Positions 45,101-57,166 of a stretch of 64,000 bases of DNA are shown here, one piece after another. Below the pieces are notes generated by a model. That model made no database searches, was not told the origin of the DNA, and saw nothing but the letters and a program-made list of their open reading frames with translations. The stretch's first letter is position 1. Each line of letters begins with the position of its first letter. The translations under genes and the position numbers were made by a program. Source of the stretch: Plasmopara viticola (taxonomy: Eukaryota; Oomycota; Peronosporomycetes; Peronosporales; Peronosporaceae); assembly GCA_001695595.3 (NCBI GenBank), contig MBPM02000062.1, positions 248,001 through 312,000 of the forward strand. The letters are read 5' to 3'.

Positions 45101-46310
45101 ATTTGCGTGTCAGCTGAACAAAGCTATATATGGACTCAAGCAAGCTGCAAGCGCTTGGAACAAGACGATCGACTACGTCTTCAAGAAAAACGTTTTTAAA
45201 AGTTGTGGAGCGGATCAATGCGTCTACGTGAAGAAAGTAAAAGAAGGTTTTGTGTACGTAAGTCTTCATGTCGATGATGTGATCATTGCAGCCAAGACGA
45301 GCGACGGGATTCTAGAGGTAAAGGGGATGCTTAAAGGTGTTTTCAAGATGAAGGATCTCGGTATGGCGAAGTTCATCTTGGGCATGGAGATCGACCACGA
45401 CATGACAGCTTCCACACTAATGGTCAAGCAAACACGCTACATTAGCGACGTGGCTGAGCAGCGATTTGGACAGAAAAACGCCAAGAACGTCGACAATCCG
45501 TGTACGTCCAGTCTCAAGCTGTCAACATCATAGTCACCAAGTACAGAAGCTGAGCGTTCAGAGATGCGGTCAAGACCATACCGCTCACTAATTGGGTGTC
45601 TGCTATATGTTACATTTTGCACTCGGCCGGACATCGCATACATCGTGAAACAACTGTCTCGATTTCTCGAGAATCCAGGGTTACCACATTGGAACGCCGC
45701 AATTTGTGTATTGCGCTACTTAAATTCGACTCGTCATCATGGGATCGTTTACCAAAGAGGGACGGGAAAGGTGATTGTTGAAGCTTTTACGGATGCTGAC
45801 TGGGGTAGCAACACCGATGATAGACGGTCTGTCTCGGGTGTGCTGATCAACATTGGTAAAGCTCTGGTTGTGTTCAAGTCCGAGTATCAGAGAACCGTCT
45901 CACTAAGTTCCGCAGAAGCAGAGTATATGGCGCTAAGTTTGTGCACACAAGAAGACTTTGGGCGCGCGCAATGCCCAAGGACATGGGTCAAGAACAAGTG
46001 AGAGGCACGCAAATATGGGAAGACAATCAAGGTGCGATAGCTTTGGCAAACAACGCGGGCTACCACGCACGTACAAAGCACGTGGACATCAGACATCACT
46101 TTATTCGGGAGAACGTTCAGCATGGATTACTCAAGATTGGCTACTGCAAGTGGACCGAAACAGCGGAGAGTCTCGGATTGTGTCTCTCAATGCATTTAGT
46201 GGATTGCATCAAGACAAAGATTCGAGGTGGTAAGCTGTGTAAAAAGATCATTAGACACGCTCTCTATCTGTGGGCACTTGGTAGTGAGCTGCCATGCAAA
46301 TGATGTCTAC
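42188..46310 (+). mobile_element. Ty1/Copia retrotransposon body (gag C-term, protease, integrase, RT, RNase H), decayed
   Basis: The order is canonical. Gag C-terminus has a zinc knuckle CFNCDQFGHMKRNC (42617-42660). Protease IDSGATSHMTP follows at about 42720-42750 after a frameshift. The integrase header LWHARMGH is at about 43347-43370, and integrase proper in an open 301-codon frame at 43362-44267 (HTDVMG, RPDNGTEF, QQNGVADRMNRT). RT occupies a 403-codon frame at 44322-45533 (RLVAKGFKQKHGVDFLETYS, LHVDDVIIAA). After an in-frame TAG at 45531, RT and RNase H continue at 45564-46001 (FTDADWG, SLSSAEAEYMALS). A frameshift near 45950 leads to IWEDNQGAIALANN and KHVDIRHHFIRE to about 46230. 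An organelle rRNA piece interrupts it at 42951-43190. No 3' LTR was found. Confidence 0.92.
42951..43190 (+). other. Mitochondrial-type small-subunit rRNA fragment (candidate NUMT), about 240 bp
   Basis: This stretch is 16S-type rRNA, not Copia sequence. It contains GATCAGCCACATTGGGACTT then AGACACGGCCCAGAC, then AGCAATACCGAGTGAATGA, then GTTGTAAAGCTCTTTC, then the universal GTGCCAGCAGCCGCGGTAAT at 43163-43182. The order and spacing match bacterial/organelle SSU rRNA (E. coli about 250-540, with a deletion in the variable helix). High A+T and the alpha-proteobacterial style suggest oomycete mitochondrial rns. Removing 240 bp rejoins the Copia codons AAG CTG GCA | GAG CGT GGC ATG (KLAERGM) in frame. 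Confidence 0.9.
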
Positions 46311-46389
46311 GATCGATGCATATGTAGGTGTTTTCGAGGTCATCGTTACTGACAAGAGTTGTATTTCTCAAATGCAATACTCGTGCTTC

Positions 46390-47500
46390 AGACCATTTTG
46401 AAAGGCTACTTTAGTGAGATGACCCCAATTTTTAAAAATACGCTAATCGATTGTACTGATGATCGTGTCATTGGACACCACATGTACGCGTACAATGAGA
46501 CACGCAAGAAAAGCCGAGCAAAACCTGCTCGTAAGCAAATATTTAGCTACTTCGGTGAGAAGATCTTTACTTACACGCCTTTGTTAAGTGGTACTCCCAT
46601 GGTATAAAGATCATTAAAACATACAGCTATGTCAAGGCAAACTCACACGAAGCGTTTGCTCCATTTATGGGTGCAGTATCGATTGCGCGACTAGAGCGTG
46701 ATTTCGATAAGTGTAAGACGATGATTGCTGAGATGATAAAGCTTGATTAGTAACAGTGCTTTCGGTCGATATGGAATGGATGTGAGTAAGAACAAAGAAG
46801 TCAAGTATGAGTCGAACGATAAGGCGATTAAATGCAAGATCGAGCACTTTACGCTTCACATTATAGGAAATCTTAATGATTCTCGTGAGATCATAATGAA
46901 GAAACGCCGTCTCAATAACAAAAACCCAAACCTTTTGTCGATTGCTATCTATCACTTTGAGAAGCTACGCATGCTTTGCTTTAGTATGACTACATCGACT
47001 TTTACTTCGATCAGACTTTCAATATCAGGAGATGGACACAGACAGAGGCTATATCGCATTCAGCTGCAAGAAACCTTCAGAAATTGTGTCAAGCTATGCG
47101 ATCACTTTGATGAGCATAAGCACGAGTGATTCCAGCGAGACTACAACGTTGAGGTATCTACATTCGATCGCCTCTTGTCTGGACTACTTAAGGAGGAGTG
47201 GCGAGGTGACGCTATGATCTCATTGTCTTCTAAAAAAACATATTTGCAACCTGTTGAACGAGGAGCACAAGGTCAAAGTCAGTGCTAGGAGTATACAACA
47301 GGGTCGGAGATGTAACACTGATGTACTTAGCCCTAAGGAATTCGAGACTATTGTGCGAGATCGTATCACACTTTAAAGCGGTTAAGACCGTCGAGAGAGA
47401 CAAAATCGATCATTATCTATACTTATAAAAGCAGCTCTTTCCCTTTACTTCGATAAGCGTCAGATTGTTATCGGATGGCATATCGTTAAATCCGTGATAT
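46390..47500 (+). pseudogene. Protein-primed type B DNA polymerase remnant (Maverick/Polinton-like), C-terminal part
   Basis: The fragments read in order on the plus strand: HGIKIIKTYSYVKANSHEAF at about 46600-46660, NSAFGRYGMDVSKNKEVKYE at about 46751-46812 (polymerase B motif with N-S-x-F-G), MKKRRLNNKNPNLLSIAIYH at about 46895-46955, then MDTDRGYIAFS at 47032-47064, the DTD catalytic motif C. Downstream FKEEWRGDAMISLSSK-like residues lie near 47190-47235. Frameshifts and stops break every segment. This type of polymerase is found in Maverick/Polinton elements, linear plasmids and related viruses. The integrase next door favours Maverick/Polinton. Confidence 0.8.
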
Positions 47501-47565
47501 ATAATCTCCGATTGAAATATAGCAGCCAACCATTATAGTTTCTATTTGGAAAAAAGCATCATGGG

Positions 47566-48600
47566 CGCACTTTTAGATGAGCTCTACTATAACCCAAATA
47601 TTGGAGCTCAAGCTCTACATCAAAAGGCAAACCTTTTATACCCTGAGATAGCTTTCAAAGTTATCAAGGGATGGTATGCGAGTCAGACTGACATTCAGAT
47701 ATCAAGTCCAAAAGAAGAAATAAATGGCTTCAAAATAGCTTCGTAAAATCCCAACCTTTGGCAGACGGGCCTTGAAGGTTTAAGAGAAGCGACCAATTTT
47801 GACTGCTTAAATATCAACTCGAGGTTGGCTTTGCAAACGTCTTATCGAACAAGACAGCACCAACTGAGCTTGCAGCACTTAAAGCGTTTGTTCGGCGCAT
47901 GAAGCGGAAATTATTACAAGCGACAAACACCAACGAGCCCGGTGACCACGAAACCGTGGGTATAATCGAAAGATTAAACAAAACGTTGAAGCAGAGACTG
48001 ACTAAAATGCCATCGAAGATGATTTTCCGAAAGCTTACCACTGATGTCATCGAAAACTATAATCCCGTCTTTTATGTAACGATTGCAATGAATTCAAAGG
48101 AGGCCAAAGTCAATGTAGCGGATGCGGATCTAAGTCATGATCAGGGAAAAGCCCAGAGTATTGAAGAAATTTGAGGTCGGAGCAAGTGTGCTATATCGAC
48201 TTAAGTAGCAGACATTCAATTGGCAAACTGCCAAATGGAGCAAAGCCATTTCTTCGATCGTTGAAATCGATAGATATCGAGTCTAAATCCAATTAGAAAT
48301 CGGTCATACGCTATACAAGGCACCAAACGATCCTAAAATGGTTGAAATAAAACTTTAGATGCTACCTTCAATCGAGGTGATATTTTTGAGTCTTAAATCT
48401 CAAGAAAATACGCTCTGATAGACCTGCCGAAGGTGATTTCGGTGGAGCAAAGCCCGCACCAAAGTACAAGTGTCTGGTGAGATGGCTCATAACAAGCTTG
48501 ACTCCTAGGAACCATTCGCAAATCTCCGATTGTTCAACAAGAACCGTCAATAGACCCATGAGAAGAAGACTAGGCAATAGCAAAGAATGAATCGCTTTGT
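47566..48600 (+). pseudogene. Maverick/Polinton-type integrase remnant with C-terminal chromodomain
   Basis: An N-terminal piece at 47561-47746 has LLDELYYNPNIGAQALHQKA and KVIKGWYASQTDIQ. The catalytic core end at 47899-48100 has TNTNEPGDHETVGIIERLNK, containing the E of the DDE triad, and DVIENYNPV. A C-terminal SH3-like part follows at about 48175-48340 (VLYRLK, then HTLYKAPNDPKMVE), and a chromodomain-like KYKCLVRWLITS at about 48457-48492. The region between the first two pieces, carrying the first catalytic aspartates, is missing or unreadable. Together with the polymerase upstream this marks a Maverick/Polinton-like element. Confidence 0.78.
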
Positions 48601-51600
48601 TGACTGTGGTAAAGCATACACTATTATTGTATATATACTTTTGCTACAAGCCGCTATATTGATTCATATATCACAGGAATTTTTTTTTGGAAGAAGAACA
48701 TAATCATGTATACAGATAAGAAGTTATGCCATGTTTCAAATGCTTAAGCAATCAACGAGACTGCGTCATTAAATATGGATAACTCAGAGGATAAGTCGAA
48801 TCAAGGATGAGTTATACTTATTGGATCCAGTAGCCAATCTTTACACAACGATTGTAAACAAAAAATAACGTCATGAGCTTGAAAAAATATTCAAGATTTC
48901 CTATCATCGTATCGAAAGCCGCTATCTGATAATCTTGAATGGAAGACATGGTATTTGTCATTTCAGCCAGTCACTGATGCTAAGTTTGTGGTAAAGGTCG
49001 TAGATATCGAGCGATCGTTATTTCTTTATATCGGAGTATATACGACTCAAGATGTTTCTCAATTTCAAATCTCTCGCTGAGCGAGAGCAAGCACTTAGTA
49101 CACGAGATCAGTGACGTGTTCGATAAACAAAATTAAGCGTAGCATGTACTAAGGTACATCGTGGGTAAGCGATGTCGATAAAACTGCATCTTCACCGGAC
49201 GCGAAAATTGCAACAACAACTCAGAAAGATTTGTTTGAACCCTCTAAGAAGACGTTAATTAATGAATTCTCTCAGACAAACCCTGAGGCTTCAACATCGT
49301 TTCCTTAATTGATAGTGGGATGCAAGCAACTTCGACCTTAATGTTGATTATTCAAAGATATCGGCGTACAATATGAAGATAGTACAGCATTTTTTGAATG
49401 AAATAGCAGATTTGAAAACTCGACAAATTAGTATAGACCAAGCATGAAGGAGTTTTGATACAGATTCAGAGTGTCAGACAAATGACTTGAAAAATGCGAA
49501 GCTCTACTTAGTGATGACCGTGTTGTATCATTTTGTGGTCTTCGGAGCAATGGTGAACCTTACGATGTGCAATGCTCGGGGGTCGCGAGATCCCCGGGTT
49601 AAACCCCGAGAGTCCTGACTATCTAAATACAGACTACAACCCCACTTAAAGCACACAGTGCATTTGATCACCGCGATTTAAAGCGTCGAGACAGGTACTA
49701 GAAGAGGCACGGCTCAATCGATGACGAGTTCCCGTATTTAGCTGAATGGTGAGAGCAGGCTCGCAGAACTCAGTCCTCGAGTCTGCGACCGCAGACATCG
49801 TCCGTCTCAAAGAAATATCTCTGGTGATATGTATGCACGTGCCATGGGATGCAGACCAAGTTTAAGCGAATCTGACATCAAATGAACTAAATCAAACCAT
49901 CGGACCGACGATATTGAAAGCTGATCAGACAGTAGTATTAGGTGATAGTTTTTCTCTACCCATCAAATCTCATGATGGAGAGTCTGCAATACTTGATATA
50001 AGTATCAGTTATAAAAAAGTCAGTGTATACCGAGAATCAGCTAACAAAGCCATAAGAATTGGTTTGTCTTAGACTGCAAATGTCTTGACTGTGGTTTTCT
50101 GGGGCTAGTAAGCCCAACTCTGTGAATTGTCTCTGGCAAAACTGTGATACCCAACATCTGTTTGAGTCGATGCATTTGCTTTCTTTACAGTTTTGTTAAG
50201 TTCAGTTGCCCAGACAACTGCTTGATTATTCTGAGGTCGCTCACTAATGAAACAGTTTCCATTTCCACCTTAAGCTCAATAACATTTAGATCGGTGTTGT
50301 CGCCGTAGCTACCCCGAATTTTGCAATGATGTGTGCATATTAACGAGAACATTTTGTCTCTGATTATAGTACCCGAAAGACAATATCCCATAAAAATTTC
50401 CGAGATGGTATAATTGCTGCGTACGTTCACTGTCAGAAGTCTCATCTGCTTAATTATACTTGGATCATCGTTGCCTAACTCAAGCTCTCCTTTGAGCTTA
50501 TCATACCCGGCTCTAAGCGTTTGTAGCGGTACTCGATTTAGTCATGGAAATGATACTGGAGATGTGAATAGGCAAGGATCTCTTTGAATATTTCTTTGCT
50601 TTCTATGGTGAGCCTTTCGAAATCATTTTGGTCTACGTTCTGCTTATAAAGGAAGGTCATCATCATTACTTAAGACTATCAATAATCGAACACTTAGGAC
50701 CGCATTTACGTCAATTAGGCTGCACCAATTCAAGCTTCAAGGTCTGGCAAACGATTGTAGTTGCTACCCAATTGTCGATATGCGTACGCCGATGGAATAG
50801 CAAACCCCTGAATCTTATTGAGGTTATAAGTTTTGTCACGTCTGACTACTCTTTCTAATGGAGCAACACTGGGCAGTCATCCAGGCAAACTTGTCCGCTT
50901 GACAAAGGTCCTTCGATCTCCGTTTAAACCAGCCCCTCTCAAACCACAACCTTGTCATTTAGGTCGATCATCCAAATATCGTTTTGCTCTTGACTGATAA
51001 ATCGACTTAGTTTCAATAAGAGCTTTATGGGCTGCCTTCAGAGCGGACCTCACTGCTCTTAAGTCAGACCTTCTGACAGCCAGCTTAGTCACTTCATACC
51101 GTTTCCGAGCATCGCCTTACATCTAAAGATAAGCTTCGGCGTCGTTATGAAGATTTTGTAGGTCATCGTCATGGTATATCCCTATTTTTTTTCGCGTGTT
51201 ATCTTGCGCAGTCCCTACGATGGTCTTGTTTAGGACCATCAATTCTGGTCAAGATTTTTTTGAAAATCTTTATCCAGTTACTTTCCCGCAGTTGTCCTCG
51301 CCGCTTCTTTATCATTGGATGGAAGTGCATAATCAATATTTGATGCGTCTTGTTCGTCAGAGTTGTGCGAACGTAGTGTCTCCAAGGCGGCACCAGACAC
51401 TAATTTATACTTCTGCTGTATTCATTAATTGTGATAATATTGCAAGGCGGGGAGGCTGTTAGCTGACCGATATACTTATCTGCGAGCTGCCTGATACCGT
51501 TTTGAAATTAACAATCGAAGGCATCCGGAATGGAATAGCGATGTCCTTGCTCACCATCTGAGTGTAACAATCTGATAGGATTTGTTTAGCATCATTGTCA

Positions 51601-52460
51601 GGGATTAAGATATTTTTTTAAACTGTGTCTTTATTTAGTCCGCTTTTGACACCATGTCGCGCCTTTCGATTATCATCATCGTTTGGTTGGACACTTTTAA
51701 TAGACTTTTCGACGTCAGGTGTCCCGACCATAGAAAGCATTAATACTCTGTTTTTTACTGTTTAAAACTGTACTATGCGACGATTGCCAACGAACTTTAT
51801 TGATCTCCGAATTATGCTTCAGATTGGATTCATGTCTTGTTGATTCAAGCATACTGATGTAGGTTTGATTTATCTAATTTGAGCTTTTCCTTGACGATAC
51901 TCTTCATAAGCCCATTTGATACCAGCAACTCCATGTTGTTTAGTATGATCCAGAGCAATTTTATCCGACTTTGATCGCTGTCGAGACTGTCGATGTCGAG
52001 GATATTAGACTGAATGACATTCATTTTTTCGATCAACTAAATATCATTCAGTCTGATATCCTTTGCTTGACATCAAGATACTTTATATCATCACCTGCTG
52101 CTCGCTTCTTTTTCGCTAACCGCGTGAGTTTTCTCGTCCGATTTGCTTCGCCACGCATTGATCTAGCTTCGTCCATTAATTTCTCTCTCCGTCGTAGTGG
52201 ATACTCATAATTTATTGATTCTGTAGCAACTCAAACAATCGTTTCAAAACTACATCCCTTCTTAACCCCTATGATGGAAATAAGAAATCCCTTAACCCCA
52301 ACACGGTATCTCGGATCATCTTTACCACTCTTCCGTCGGTTGGGATATATTTAAAGAGCAACTTAAGTTGGTTTATATATAAACAATCCTTTAATCCAAG
52401 CTCTTGAATCAACTTGATCGTTAGTATCCGTTCATTTTAGTCGGTATTGTAAGATCCGTG
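48601..52460. mobile_element. Further decayed Maverick-like or unknown element sequence
   Basis: I see no intact gene. Plus-strand residues NQTIGPTILKADQTVVLGDS and KSHDGESAILDISISYKK at about 49890-50015 are protein-like but unassigned. On the minus strand, 52200-52060 reads as a basic segment (RRREKLMDEARSMRGEANRT, then KKKRAAGDDIKYLDVKQRI). These may be other genes of the element (structural proteins would be expected), but I recognise none. Confidence 0.35.
49545..49612 (+). other. tRNA-like / possible SINE head remnant
   Basis: A GC-rich island in AT-rich surroundings ends in CCCCGGGTTAAACCCCGAG, which has the shape of a T arm with a B-box-like GGTTAAACC. An A-box-like GCAATGGTGAACC lies about 45 bp upstream. 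I could not fold a full cloverleaf, so it is at best a degenerate tRNA or SINE head. Confidence 0.25.
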
Positions 52461-52502
52461 TTAGAACGGACAACCCTGTAATTTGGATAATGTAATTGGA
52501 GA

Positions 52503-52634
52503 GAGCTTGTAATCCTTAATCAGTTGTATAAAAGCGAGCCTGTAAATTCCCGTCAGTCGTATTAGGGCGAGCCTGTAAAATTCTGTCGGTTGTATTCGGA
52601 AGAGCCTGTAAATCTTTGTCAATTGTTCTCTGAC
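52503..52634 (-). repeat. Four tandem 33 bp units encoding an 11-residue repeat
   Basis: GAGC(C/T)TGTAA starts at 52503, 52536, 52569 and 52602, exactly 33 bp apart. The units lie in an open minus-strand frame (52703-52461) that reads as an 11-residue repeat of the type (I/L)Y(R/K)L-x6. The preserved multiple-of-three period suggests selection as protein at some time. No known domain. Confidence 0.8.
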
Positions 52635-52703
52635 CGAAATCAGAAGACATTTCCATTCTTTCTCCTTAAAAATTATTATCCACGCACGCCGCAGGCGGTT
52701 CAA

Positions 52704-54843
52704 AAAGTAGGCCTTTCGCCGGATATACCGATGTCACAGACGTGAGCGATGCGGTATTTTAATGAAAAAGGTTCTCGAGATAATTTTAGCGCGCTTAACT
52801 TGCAAAATTCGCGTAGAGCAAACGTGCAGCAAAATGTTGCGTTCTCTCGAGGCCAAGCAAAGATACTAGCGTATAAACCTTTACGTCCGCTGCCTTAGGC
52901 AAACGGGCATCATATTTACTCTCGCAAGTAGCTTATCTTTTATGATCGGGCGTAGAAAAGGGTTACAAACGCTGCGGGGGTAGCATAGCTTCGAGCCTTA
53001 CAGATACTTGAGCTCAAGCGCCTAAGCTCACACTCAACTTAAAACAAGTTGCAGATCGCTGTTTGTATGCTTCACAAATCAAATATACCTTGATTGTATA
53101 TACAGGTTCTTATCAAGAGAAGACATGACTTCGCGAAGTCGACATCCAGAATATACACATTCAGAGCTCTTTCGGCCCCAGGGACGTTTAAAACTGTCTC
53201 ATTGACAGGTGAACGTATTTGCATTGCTCTTTTTACGTCATCATCTCTGCAACTGTCTTTCTTTGCTTTTACTTTTGGTTTTGCTTTGCTGATATTTACA
53301 TTTCCGTTGCCCTTTTTTTGAATTTCTTGCATTCAATGATAGATTATGGAATAAACGAATTTACCGGCGCGCGACGTTCTGAGATGCGCTAAGATTTACT
53401 CAGTCGTAACAGGAATATAATTCTTGTACATTTGTCTTAACAGCCTGCAGATTACCGCTGCTAGTTCCTCTTTCGCAGATTTCTAAGCATGTAGGATATG
53501 GTGTGTATCAGCCTCACACACCTTCATAAAAGCCAATGTTTTCCATGACATTCTCCTGGTCATACCATGGCTTGAAAGCACGAGCCCTAGATTGGTTGGC
53601 GGGACAAGTCTACGAGCTTCGTCCACTCAATCTCGCGCACAAGAAGTATGTTGAGCCGTGATTGTACCATTTTATGCACACGGCTTTTCTAAAAGGAAAC
53701 CTGGCCGACCAGATGGGGGAATAGAAGACACTAATGTTTCCTTATAAATAGAAGTAGCGACCTTCTTCTTGGGTGAGAGTTCTGCTCACAACATTGTTCT
53801 TTGAAGACACTAAGAACAGCAGGCTGATTGTGGCTAGCATCGGTGCACAAGGCGCAGTGAAAATCATTGGAGGGTATTATTAAGGCTTTACTGGCAAGGA
53901 ATTATCCCATTTGTGGTAACCAAAATTTGTCATATGCTTGCAAGACACAGTGAAGAATTCATGATCACGAATGTATCTTTAAGATCGGGCACGCTCCACC
54001 AGAAAAGAATGGGAACACAACCCTTATTTGATTCGTGAAAGGCAAAGCGTCCTTATCTTTAGGAGCACTTTACAGTTTAAGTGATGGTTGTATCGTAGTA
54101 GGAGTGCTCAATATGGTAGTACTGTAGCAGACATCAGAGCTACTGAGTCCAGTTAGAATACCAAATTATCTCTTTCAGAGGTGTTTCATCAAGGATAGAA
54201 ATCCTTTGAGATTTATAAACATATCCTCGGTTCTGAACGAGAATGTGTGGGATCAGTATTATAGGCAATGTACGCTGCACCTGGGCTTGAAGTCCTATAG
54301 ATTTCCAGCAATTGGTATTTCCTTTATGAAATAATAGGCTGACACGTGGTACCGTTTGACCACCACCACGAGAGCAGTTGGGCTCTTTGATGCCTTTTTT
54401 CCTAAAAAGAAAAATAGTTATGGGGTAGGAGTCACAATTATTTGACTCGTCAACAACTTTCTGTGCTGGATACCCGAATGGAAATTGGTTAGTGGATAAT
54501 CGCACGATGAGCTAAACGCTCAGCGAGACTCCACTATATAAAAGGACGTGTTACTAAGAAACGTGACCGGGTTCGCGATGTAAATTGCTCTGTGTCTGGT
54601 AAACAGGAGCCACCAATTTGAATGAGGACATCCGATATATTTCTCATGGTGGCTAGCTGGGTAAGCCAGCACCAAAATGTTATTAACAGCACAGAATGGA
54701 AGACATTCAGCAGACACCCGTTGTGACTTTGCCGAATAAGCAAAGTTGTTTAGCGTCGTTCGCGACGTTTCTTATCCTTGACTTCTCAAAAAATCTTTTT
54801 ATAGCTGTGCTTCCTCTGAAGAGTTGCTCAATCGCCTAATCTA
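52704..54843. other. No gene seen
   Basis: AT-rich sequence with scattered short frames (53332-53072 minus with a Lys-rich KAKPKVKAKKDSC; 54505-54140 minus, 121 codons). None shows a domain I recognise; both frames may be chance. Confidence 0.35.
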
Positions 54844-54857
54844 TTTTCACTCCATGT

Positions 54858-56001
54858 AATGTAATGTATTACGTTATCGCGTTGCCAAGGTATGCACGTG
54901 CTAGGCTCAGTCTGGCTAGTCCACGGCATAGAGTGGTGTCCGCATACGTCGAGTCTCGTTCGGCGGGCAGTGCAGCCAGCACCGAGGTCAAATGGGTCTT
55001 CCATTTCTTTCGGTCTTGTGCAAGGGTACGTACCACTTCGAGGTCTTGTGCTGTCCGGAGTCGAAAGCCGGAGCCACGGGAAACAAGATTGTGGTCGAGT
55101 GTCGAGGGGAGCGTGGTGCGGGGACGTCCGCGCCATTTTGCTGCGGTGGAGAAGAAGTAGGCACGCATCTGGAGGTCAGCTGGAATGTCGGGATAGCGGC
55201 GAAGTACATGGCCAAACAGGCGCCAGCGAGCTTGTATCAGTCGTAGTCTCAGCGGCCGCTCATCACAGAGGTCGTAGAGTCTTGCATTCGAAATGGGTCC
55301 GGGGTAGCGATAGCCAAGAGCGTAGCGAAGCTGGCGGCGATGGAAACTCTCGAGGCCGTGGAGCTCTGACTTGGTAAGAGCCCAGTTGTACAGCAGAATC
55401 GGTAGAACGTAGGTGTTGTACAATCGAATGCGTGTCTTGGGTGAGATGAACGTGGGGCGGAGCCAGACGGACCAGAGGCGGTGGAGCGCGAGGGTGGCCA
55501 GGGACTTGCGTCGGGATAGATCTTTAATATCGCCGAGGAGTGTTCCGAGCTTCTTAGTGTGGCGCCAGGTTTCTTCTCGGGATCGGGCGTGTCGAGTGGC
55601 GCCCGACGGGTTGCAGTGGCGGCGGATTTCGGTGACTTCGGTCTTGGCTTCGATTTTTTTTTTCAGGGTTAGAAGGAAGTCATCAATGCGGTGCTCATCT
55701 CTATCGTAGATCTTGGTTTCGCGGAGGCCAAGGATATCGACGCGGTAGCGCCGGAGATCTTCGGGGAGTGTTACGTGCTTCTTGCGCTTTAAACCTAGAG
55801 AATTCACATTAAAGGAGCCAATCCGGATGCGGTTGGCGCGATTAAGGGCGTGGAAGGGGGTTTGGCCTGGTGCTGGAGACCGTCGCGTCGAGGGTGAGAC
55901 TCGTTAGAGACCTGCAGATGCCCGAGAGCACCTGCCCGAAGCGCGCGAGCATTAAGCCCCTGCGCTTGGAAGGAGGGCGTCACCCCAACCTTTTCCGAAA
56001 A
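54858..56001 (-). mobile_element. Internally deleted LINE (non-LTR) element, 1.14 kb, with 13 bp target-site duplication
   Basis: The flanks carry TTTCACTCCATGT at 54845-54857 and 56002-56014. The minus-strand 3' end has a short TACAT-type tail. From the 5' side it reads an endonuclease start (IRIGSFNVNSLG, then RYRVDILGLRETKIYDRDEH), then jumps to a segment after the RT domain (RIRLYNTYVLPILLYN, then LESFHRRQLRYALGYRYPG, then ARWRLFGHVLRR, then WRGRPRTTLPSTL). The endonuclease core and the whole reverse transcriptase are deleted. The resulting 312-codon fusion frame (55807-54869) is still open. The shorter relative at 11665-11991 shares both ends. Confidence 0.9.
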
Positions 56002-56014
56002 TTTCACTCCATGT

Positions 56015-57166
56015 TTTTAAAAAATGACTACGATTCCGTTAACAAGCATAGTCGCTTAATGGGTTCGGTGAGAGGCACCCCAACACCGGAAGCCGTCGAC
56101 TTGTTTAAAGTATAAACATATTTATAGCGCCTTGAGCGCTATTGTAATACGAAGATTACCGAAAGGAGCATTGCTTACAACAAATTCATTTTGAGCTTTA
56201 GGATAGAAAATATATAAGTGAAGCGGTTACACAAGTGATTGTCCGGTCCGGGCCTCCAAAAAGAGCGTGCGGAATCACGCGTGCCTGATCATTTTTGCTC
56301 ATGACCGCTCGGTAGTTACCTTTGTCATCTTAAAAGACAGTTCTAATGTTCCGTTCTCTCAAAGATGTAAGCTTCCTATCTTGCTGGTTTGACCGTCAGT
56401 TACAGGAGCCTGTACTACCCGGTCCCAGTGCATGATCCCTCTCGTAGAACTGGACGCCCTGAAACGTTTCAACCGCTTATTGAAGTGTGAGCTGCGTATC
56501 CGTAGGTTTATTAAGCTAGTCACCGTATGAGCAGGTCAAATAGCGCGTCTGACAAGTATGGAAAGGTAGCACGATCCATTTCGGAGCCTAGAACAGGGTT
56601 GGTGTAGACCATCTGCCCAGAATTAACCGCAAAGTGCAACAATGTATGACGGGTCACACAGCACCTTGCACGTAGTTGTCATCAAACTGACAATTTACAT
56701 AACTTCAATTATGTTCAAATAAGGTCTTTTAATTAATAAGTAGTGTTTTTCGCATTACAACTAATAATCGTGTCTGTAAATTTGTGCCAATTATTAATTA
56801 ACTTTCATAGTGTAGATGACAATTTAAGAACTCATTTATCCTGCTTAAGCCAGCGTGTAAAATTGCACGAACCAAAAATAAATAATTAAATAACGAAGGT
56901 GAAAGTTTTTTTTACAACGATAGTTGTGTCTTGAAAACTTTGAGCATGTAAAAGTGCTATCACCAACTCAGGGCGTTCACGTCTCGACCAAACACAAATT
57001 TGTCGGTGGAAGACTTTAAGGTCATGTAAAAAAAGAGATTTCTCGGGACTCACTTGAGCTTTTCTTTTCTAAAATTAAGCTAGTAGCTTGTATGATAACC
57101 GTTTAGACTTTCTATTCTTGTTCCCCTTATCTCGTGTGCAAAGGTTTACGTCATTTCGGTCCCACG
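56015..57166. other. Intergenic, no gene seen
   Basis: AT-rich. A small palindrome GCGCCTTGAGCGC lies near 56130. The last few hundred bases should hold the promoter of the gene starting at 57167. Confidence 0.35.

Noticed and set aside
54140..54505. A 121-codon minus-strand frame, considered as a piggyBac-type transposase remnant
   Set aside because: I could not find the expected DDD landmarks or a coherent order in either strand.
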